Below the pieces are notes generated by a model that was given only the letters and a program-made list of their open reading frames with translations, did no database searches and had not been told where the DNA came from. Shown here piece by piece: positions 5,354 to 9,348 of a DNA stretch of 9,348 bases. The position numbers and the translations under genes were made by a program. Source of the DNA: Gammaproteobacteria bacterium (GTDB lineage: Bacteria; Pseudomonadota; Gammaproteobacteria; DSM-26407); contig JAQVKR010000069.1 in the NCBI GenBank assembly GCA_028694565.1, positions 1 to 9,348 of the forward strand. The letters are read 5' to 3'. The stretch's first letter is position 1, and the number at the start of each line of letters is the position of its first letter.

Positions 5354-6361
5354 ATGGACAGCGGAGCGCACACAGAGACGGCCGGCGGCGTGCGGGTGGA
5401 GGCGCCCACCCGGCTGCATCTCGGTTTCGTGGACCTCAACGGCGGGCTGGGGCGCCGCTTCGGCAGCCTCGGGCTGGCCATCGACGGCTACGCCACCCGG
5501 GTCCGGGTCGCGCGGGCCGCGCGCGATGGCGCCGAGGGAGCGGAGGCGGGGCGGGCGCTGGCATTCGCCCGGCGGGTGCTGGAGGCCGCGGGCCATGCCG
5601 CGCCGGTGCGGGTGCGGGTCGAGTCCGCGGTGCCGGTCCACCAGGGGCTCGGTTCGGGCACCCAGCTCGGGCTCGCGGTGGGCTGTGCGGTGGACCGGCT
5701 GTTCGGTCTCGGTCTGGGCCCTCGCGGCGTGGCCCGCCTGGTCGAGCGCGGCGCCCGCTCCGGCATCGGCATCGGCGTTTTCGACCAGGGCGGCTTCCTG
5801 GTGGACGGGGGGCGCGGGGACGCCGACGGGCTGCCGCCGGTGATCGCCCGCCATCCGTTTCCGGACCGCTGGCGGGTGGTGCTCCTGCTGGACGCCCGTG
5901 GCGGCGGGCTGCACGGCCCGGCCGAAGCCGCGGCGTTCCGCGAGCTGCCGGTGTTCCCGGCCGAGCGCGCCGCGCATCTCGGCCGCCTGGTGCTGATGAG
6001 CATTCTGCCGGCCCTCGCCGAGGCCGATTTCGAGCCCTTCGCCCGTGGCGTGGGCGAGCTGCAGCGCGCAGTGGGCGATCACTTCGCCCCGGCCCAGGGC
6101 GGCCGCTTCACCAGCCCGGCGGTGGCCGCGGCGCTGGCCTGGTGCGAGGCCCGGGGGCTGCACGGCGTCGGGCAGAGCTCGTGGGGGCCCACCGGTTTCG
6201 TGCTGGTGCCCGACGCCGACGCCGGTTCGCGCGTGGTGGCGGGGCTGCGCCGCCGCTTCGGCGAGCTCGGCCCGCTGCGCTGCCGGCTGGTGGCGGCCCG
6301 CAACCACGGCGGGCGCATCGATGAAGGCACGCAGCCGGAACGGCTGCGCCGCGTGACCTGA
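5354..6361 (+). CDS. mptG: Beta-ribofuranosylaminobenzene 5'-phosphate (beta-RFAP) synthase
   Basis: 335 residues. The enzyme condenses p-aminobenzoate (or 4-hydroxybenzoate) with phosphoribosyl pyrophosphate, with loss of CO2 and PPi, in the first committed step of methanopterin synthesis. It belongs to the GHMP-kinase fold. Visible marks: V-E-A-P-T-R-L-H-L-G-F-V-D-L-N-G-G-L-G-R-R-F-G-S-L-G-L-A (15-42), the GHMP glycine motif P-V-H-Q-G-L-G-S-G-T-Q-L-G-L-A-V-G (94-110), R-S-G-I-G-I-G-V-F-D-Q-G-G-F (135-148) and G-Q-S-S-W-G-P-T-G-F (273-282). Start choice: ATG 5354 has GGAGGG 4 bases upstream. In-frame GTG 5303 and ATG 5330 would add non-conserved residues and have weaker sites. It is the first gene of the rightward operon; mtdB begins 17 bases after its stop. 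Confidence 0.93.
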   Translation: MDSGAHTETAGGVRVEAPTRLHLGFVDLNGGLGRRFGSLGLAIDGYATRVRVARAARDGAEGAEAGRALAFARRVLEAAGHAAPVRVRVESAVPVHQGLGSGTQLGLAVGCAVDRLFGLGLGPRGVARLVERGARSGIGIGVFDQGGFLVDGGRGDADGLPPVIARHPFPDRWRVVLLLDARGGGLHGPAEAAAFRELPVFPAERAAHLGRLVLMSILPALAEADFEPFARGVGELQRAVGDHFAPAQGGRFTSPAVAAALAWCEARGLHGVGQSSWGPTGFVLVPDADAGSRVVAGLRRRFGELGPLRCRLVAARNHGGRIDEGTQPERLRRVT

Positions 6362-6378
6362 AAGGAGTTCCCGTCCCG

Positions 6379-7275
6379 ATGGAGAAGCCGTACCTGCTGC
6401 ACCTGCTGACCCCGGCGAGGAATCCGAGCCCGTTCGACGTGAACATGGCCCTCGACGCCGGCTGGGACCACTGCCTCCCCTGCACCGGGGTCGCCCTGGA
6501 GGAGGTTCCCGGGCTGGTGCAGGACGCCATCTTCTCCCGCGGCCCGAAGGGCGTGGCGCGCACGGCCCTGTTCCTGGGCGGGCGCGACGTGCACCTGGCC
6601 ATGGATATGCTGGAGCGGGCGCGCGCCGCCATGGTGCCGCCGTTCACCGTGGCCGTGCTGGCCGATCCCAGCGGCGCCTTCACCACCGCCGCGGCCATGG
6701 TGGCCTGCGCGGAGCGGGCCCTGGTCCAGCGCGAGCTGTTCGGGCTGGCGGGGCGGGAGGTGCTGGTGTTCGGCGGCACGGGGCCGGTGGGCACCACGGC
6801 CGGGATCCTGGCGGCCATGGCGGGGGCGCAGGTGCGGCTGGTGAGCCACGAGGGCGCCGCCGCGGCGAATGCCGCCGCGGCGCGCTGCAACCGCTACGGC
6901 GTGCGGCTGGAGGGCGGTGACGGCAGCGGCGCGGCGGCCGTCGCGGCGCTGCTGGAGGAGGCCGAGGTGGTGTTCAGCGCCGCCCGCGCCGGCGTGCAGG
7001 TGATCGACGCCGGGCAGCTCGCCGGCGCCGACCGGCTGGAGGTGGCCTGCGATGTGAACGCGGTGCCCCCGGCGGGCATCGCCGGCGTGGAGGCGGGCGC
7101 CGACGGCGGGCCCGTGGCCGGCACCCCGCGGGCGGCGGCCGGCCTCGGCGCCCTGGCGATCGGCAACGTCAAGTACCGCACGCAGCGGGCGCTGCTGGAG
7201 CGGCTGCGCGCCGGCGCGGCGGTGGACCTCCATTTCGAGCAGGCGCTGGAGGTGGCCCGTGGGCTCTGCGACTGA
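6379..7275 (+). CDS. mtdB: NAD(P)-dependent methylene-H4MPT dehydrogenase (MtdB)
   Basis: 298 residues, the normal MtdA/MtdB length. It oxidises methylene-H4MPT to methenyl-H4MPT with NAD+ or NADP+ in the cytoplasm, the first oxidation after formaldehyde binds H4MPT. The N-terminus L-H-L-L-T-P-A-R-N-P-S-P-F-D-V-N-M-A-L-D-A-G (7-28) and the Rossmann motif F-G-G-T-G-P-V-G (131-138) are clear, as are D-V-N-A-V-P-P-A-G-I (225-234) and A-I-G-N-V-K-Y (260-266). The gene's setting among H4MPT genes favours MtdB over MtdA, which normally sits with serine-cycle genes; the sequence alone leaves some room. AAGGAG (6362-6367) lies 11 bases before the ATG, a slightly long spacing. The 3' end overlaps the start of the next gene by 17 bases. 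Confidence 0.94.
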   Translation: MEKPYLLHLLTPARNPSPFDVNMALDAGWDHCLPCTGVALEEVPGLVQDAIFSRGPKGVARTALFLGGRDVHLAMDMLERARAAMVPPFTVAVLADPSGAFTTAAAMVACAERALVQRELFGLAGREVLVFGGTGPVGTTAGILAAMAGAQVRLVSHEGAAAANAAAARCNRYGVRLEGGDGSGAAAVAALLEEAEVVFSAARAGVQVIDAGQLAGADRLEVACDVNAVPPAGIAGVEAGADGGPVAGTPRAAAGLGALAIGNVKYRTQRALLERLRAGAAVDLHFEQALEVARGLCD

Positions 7276-8389
7276 TCCCGCGCCGCTGCTGCTGGCGGCC
7301 ACCAGCGCCCGGGCCCTGGCCCAGTCGGCGGTCCGCGGCGGGTACGCGCCCCACGTGCTGGACCGTTTCGGCGACCAGGATACCCGCGCCATCGCCCGCG
7401 GCTTCGCCCGCTGGCCGGAAGGGGCGGGCGCCGGCGAGCTGGCGCGCATCGGCCGGGCGCTGGAGCCCGGGGCGGCGCTGATCTACGGGGCCGGCTTCGA
7501 GGGGAGCGCCGAGGCGCTGCGGGCCGTCGCCGGCGGCCGGCGGCTCCACGGCAACGGCCCGGAGGTGCTCGAACGGCTGAGCGAGCCGCGGGCGCTGTTC
7601 GAGCTGTTCGCGCGGCTGCGGATCCCCCATCCCGAGGTCAGCTTCCGGGCGCCCGGGCACCCCTCCGGGTGGCTGTGCAAGGATGCGGGCGGCAGCGGCG
7701 GGATGGGCGTGGGGCCGGCGCGGGTCCAGTCCCGGGCGCCCGCGGGCCGCTACTGGCAGCGGCGCCTGAGCGGCCCGGTCCACTCGCTCCTGTTCCTGGC
7801 CGATGGCGAGCGGCTGCAGGTGGTGGGCTGGAACCGGCTCTACACCTGCCGCGCCGATCCCGCCCATCCCTACGCCTACGGGGGCGCCTGCGGGCGCGCC
7901 GCGCCGCCGGCGCACCTGCGCGGCGCGGCCCTGCGCCACGCCCGGCACCTGATCCGGGCGCTGGGCCTGGTGGGGCTGAACGGGATCGATTTCATCGTCG
8001 CCGACGCCCGGGTGCGGCTGCTGGAGCTCAACCCGCGCCCGGGCGCCAGTTTCGCCCTCTATGACGCCGACTGGCCGGGCGGTCTGCTGCGGGCGCACGT
8101 CAGCGCCTGCGGCGGCCGGCTGCCGGGGGCGGGGCGGACGCCGGCGGGCCCGGCGCGGGTGCAACGGGTGGTCTACGCCGCCGCCGAGACGCTGATCCCC
8201 CGGGATTTCCGCTGGCCGGACTGGTGCGCGGACCTGCCGCGGCCGGGAAGCGCCGTCGCCGCCGGCGAGCCGGTGTGCAGCGTGCTGGCCCAGGCCCCCG
8301 CCGCGGGCGCCGCGCGGCAGCAGGGCGCCCGGCGGGTGGCGCAGCTGCGGCGCCTGCTGGCGCACGCCGGATGCAGGAGGGCGGCATGA
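7259..8389 (+). CDS. ATP-grasp protein of the H4MPT gene cluster, substrate unknown
   Basis: 376 residues. The ATP-grasp fold is shown by Lys141 with the glycine loop [10 protein letters not shown] (142-151), N-G-I-D-F-I (241-246) and the metal-binding [11 protein letters not shown] (254-264) with Glu256 and Asn258. The enzyme should activate a carboxylate with ATP and join it to an amine or thiol. About 100 residues follow, ending in a biotin-carboxylase-like [10 protein letters not shown]. Predicted ATP-grasp proteins of this sort are known in methanopterin/methanofuran gene islands of methylotrophs. Archaeal MfnD (tyramine-glutamate ligase) and MptN (H4MPT glutamate ligase) are ATP-grasp enzymes, so a role in making methylofuran or the H4MPT side chain is likely but unproven. 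The start is GTG 7259, with GGAGG (7248-7252) 6 bases upstream, inside the mtdB 3' end. The stop overlaps the mch start as ATGA. Confidence 0.9.
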   Translation: MGSATDPAPLLLAATSARALAQSAVRGGYAPHVLDRFGDQDTRAIARGFARWPEGAGAGELARIGRALEPGAALIYGAGFEGSAEALRAVAGGRRLHGNGPEVLERLSEPRALFELFARLRIPHPEVSFRAPGHPSGWLCKDAGGSGGMGVGPARVQSRAPAGRYWQRRLSGPVHSLLFLADGERLQVVGWNRLYTCRADPAHPYAYGGACGRAAPPAHLRGAALRHARHLIRALGLVGLNGIDFIVADARVRLLELNPRPGASFALYDADWPGGLLRAHVSACGGRLPGAGRTPAGPARVQRVVYAAAETLIPRDFRWPDWCADLPRPGSAVAAGEPVCSVLAQAPAAGAARQQGARRVAQLRRLLAHAGCRRAA

Positions 8390-9237
8390 GCGTTCAGCCC
8401 GCTTGGTCGCAGCCGGCGCCCAGCGTCAACGCCCTGAGCGCGCCGCTGGTGGAGTCCCTGGTGGCCGAGGCCGGGGCCCTGCGCCTGGACGTGCGCCGCC
8501 TGGCGGGCGGCGCCACCCTGGTGGACGCGGGCATCCGCGCGCCGGGCGGGCTCGAGGCGGGCCGCCGCATCGCCGAGATCTGCCTCGGCGGACTCGGCCG
8601 GGTGAGCCTGCTGGCCGACGGCGCCGGCGACTGGCCCATGAGCGTGCACGTGCACACCGCCCAGCCGGTGCTCGCCTGCCTGGCGAGCCAGTATGCCGGC
8701 TGGAGCCTGGCCCACGGCGAGGGCCGCGGCGCCTTCCACGCCCTCGGCTCCGGCCCCGGGCGGGCGCTGGCCCGCAAGGAGCCCCTGTTCGCCGAGCTCG
8801 GCTACGCGGATGCCGCGGAGCGGACCTGCCTGGTGCTGGAGACCGACCGCGAGCCGCCGCCGGAGCTGGTGGCGCGCATCGCCCGCGACTGCGGCGTCGC
8901 CCCCGGCGGGCTCACCCTGATCCTCGCCCCCACCCGCAGCCTGGCCGGCACCGTGCAGGTGGTGGCGCGGGTGCTGGAAGTGGCCTTGCACAAGGCCCAT
9001 GAACTCGGTTTTCCGCTCCCCGCGGTTATTGACGGGGCGGGGGCGGCCCCGCTTCCGCCGCCCGCCCCGGATTTTTTGACCGCCATGGGCCGCACCAACG
9101 ACGCCATCCTGTTCGGCGGCCGGGTGCAGCTCTACGTGGCCGGCGACGAGGAGGCCGCGGGCGAGCTGGCCGAACGCCTGCCGAGCAGCGCCTCGCGGGA
9201 CTACGGCCGCCCCTTCGCCGAGGTGTTCCGCGACTGA
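8386..9237 (+). CDS. mch: Methenyl-H4MPT cyclohydrolase (Mch), ended by in-frame TGA
   Basis: 283 residues before the TGA at 9235-9237. Mch hydrolyses methenyl-H4MPT to 5-formyl-H4MPT, the step between MtdB and the Fhc complex. Family marks include [11 protein letters not shown] (12-22), [22 protein letters not shown] (85-106), G-S-G-P-G-R-A-L-A (121-129), [16 protein letters not shown] (180-195), L-E-V-A-L-H-K (197-203) and [16 protein letters not shown] (266-281). ATG 8386 has AGGAGG (8375-8380) 5 bases upstream and overlaps the ATP-grasp stop. Known Mch proteins are about 315-330 residues, so the protein ending here would lack some 35-40 residues. Those residues are encoded in the same frame directly after the TGA, so the gene is either freshly broken, misread in sequencing, or read through. 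Confidence 0.93.
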   Translation: MSVQPAWSQPAPSVNALSAPLVESLVAEAGALRLDVRRLAGGATLVDAGIRAPGGLEAGRRIAEICLGGLGRVSLLADGAGDWPMSVHVHTAQPVLACLASQYAGWSLAHGEGRGAFHALGSGPGRALARKEPLFAELGYADAAERTCLVLETDREPPPELVARIARDCGVAPGGLTLILAPTRSLAGTVQVVARVLEVALHKAHELGFPLPAVIDGAGAAPLPPPAPDFLTAMGRTNDAILFGGRVQLYVAGDEEAAGELAERLPSSASRDYGRPFAEVFRD

Positions 9238-9348
9238 GACCACGATTTCTTCCGCATCGACCCGCTGCTGTTCAGCCCCGCGCAGGTGCTGGTGAGCGTG
9301 CTCGGGAGCGGCCGCACCCACCGCGCCGGCGCCCTGGCGCCGGCGCTG
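9238..9348 (+). pseudogene. mch: Mch C-terminal segment continuing in frame after the TGA
   Basis: The frame of mch stays open for 37 codons from the TGA to the right edge. It reads D-H-D-F-F-R-I-D-P-L-L-F-S-P-A-Q-V, then a S-G-R-T-H-R-A-G motif. As I recall the family, Mch ends with Y-x-x-D-F-Y-x-I-D-P-x-x-F-x-P-A and then a strand with T-G-x-x-x-x-A-G. The segment therefore fits with only the codon at 9235-9237 wrong, where Tyr is usual. No frameshift is needed and no decay is seen after the stop. Called pseudogene only because it lies behind a stop codon; it may well be functional sequence. Confidence 0.8.

Noticed and set aside
5105..6307. Upstream open frame extending the fhcD reading frame on the minus strand
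   Set aside because: It is antisense to beta-RFAP synthase, has no family similarity, and the GTG with ribosome site at 5104 gives the normal FhcD N-terminus. GC-rich DNA leaves such frames open by chance.
9235..9237. Selenocysteine or altered genetic code as explanation of the mch TGA
   Set aside because: Many genes here end at TGA, so TGA is a stop in this organism. No convincing hairpin follows, and the family position is Tyr rather than a catalytic Cys. Kept only as a remote option under the finding.

Overview
The window is GC-rich, densely packed bacterial DNA. Its core is a tetrahydromethanopterin (H4MPT)-linked C1-transfer locus. That pathway outside archaea is typical of methylotrophic or formaldehyde-detoxifying Proteobacteria and some Planctomycetes. 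The outer-membrane FadL-type protein, the FixJ-type two-component pair and the high GC suggest a proteobacterium, probably beta or gamma, but the sequence alone does not settle the genus.

Layout. Right half, plus strand (5354 to the right edge): beta-RFAP synthase (first committed step of methanopterin synthesis), mtdB (methylene-H4MPT dehydrogenase), an ATP-grasp protein of unassigned substrate, and mch (methenyl-H4MPT cyclohydrolase). All are tightly spaced or overlapping. Left of the divergent gap at 5105-5353, on the minus strand: fhcD (formyltransferase subunit), fhcC, a membrane-anchored two-PAS histidine kinase and a FixJ/NarL-type response regulator. Junctions of -4, +6 and -4 nt make these four look like one operon. 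Further left on the minus strand is a second, separately promoted pair: an OsmC-family protein and the first 157 codons of a FadL/TodX-type outer-membrane protein cut by the left edge.

How it works together. MtdB oxidises methylene-H4MPT, Mch hydrolyses methenyl-H4MPT, and the Fhc complex (FhcD and FhcC here, FhcA and FhcB not in the window) transfers the formyl group and releases formate. Beta-RFAP synthase, and possibly the ATP-grasp enzyme, make the cofactors. The two-component system sits inside the fhcDC transcription unit, so the organism may sense some metabolic or redox signal and tie it to C1 oxidation.

Most notable points: (1) mch has an in-frame TGA at 9235-9237, after which the same frame continues with what looks like the normal Mch C-terminus; (2) a kinase/regulator pair is embedded in an fhcDC operon that lacks fhcAB; (3) there is a good sigma-54-type promoter match ahead of fhcD; (4) a perfect 8+8 palindrome with a third half-site lies inside the 3' end of the regulator gene, upstream of the OsmC-family gene. 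No RNA genes, CRISPR arrays or insertion sequences were seen. No gene-free stretch exceeds 300 bases; the longest is the 249-base divergent gap.
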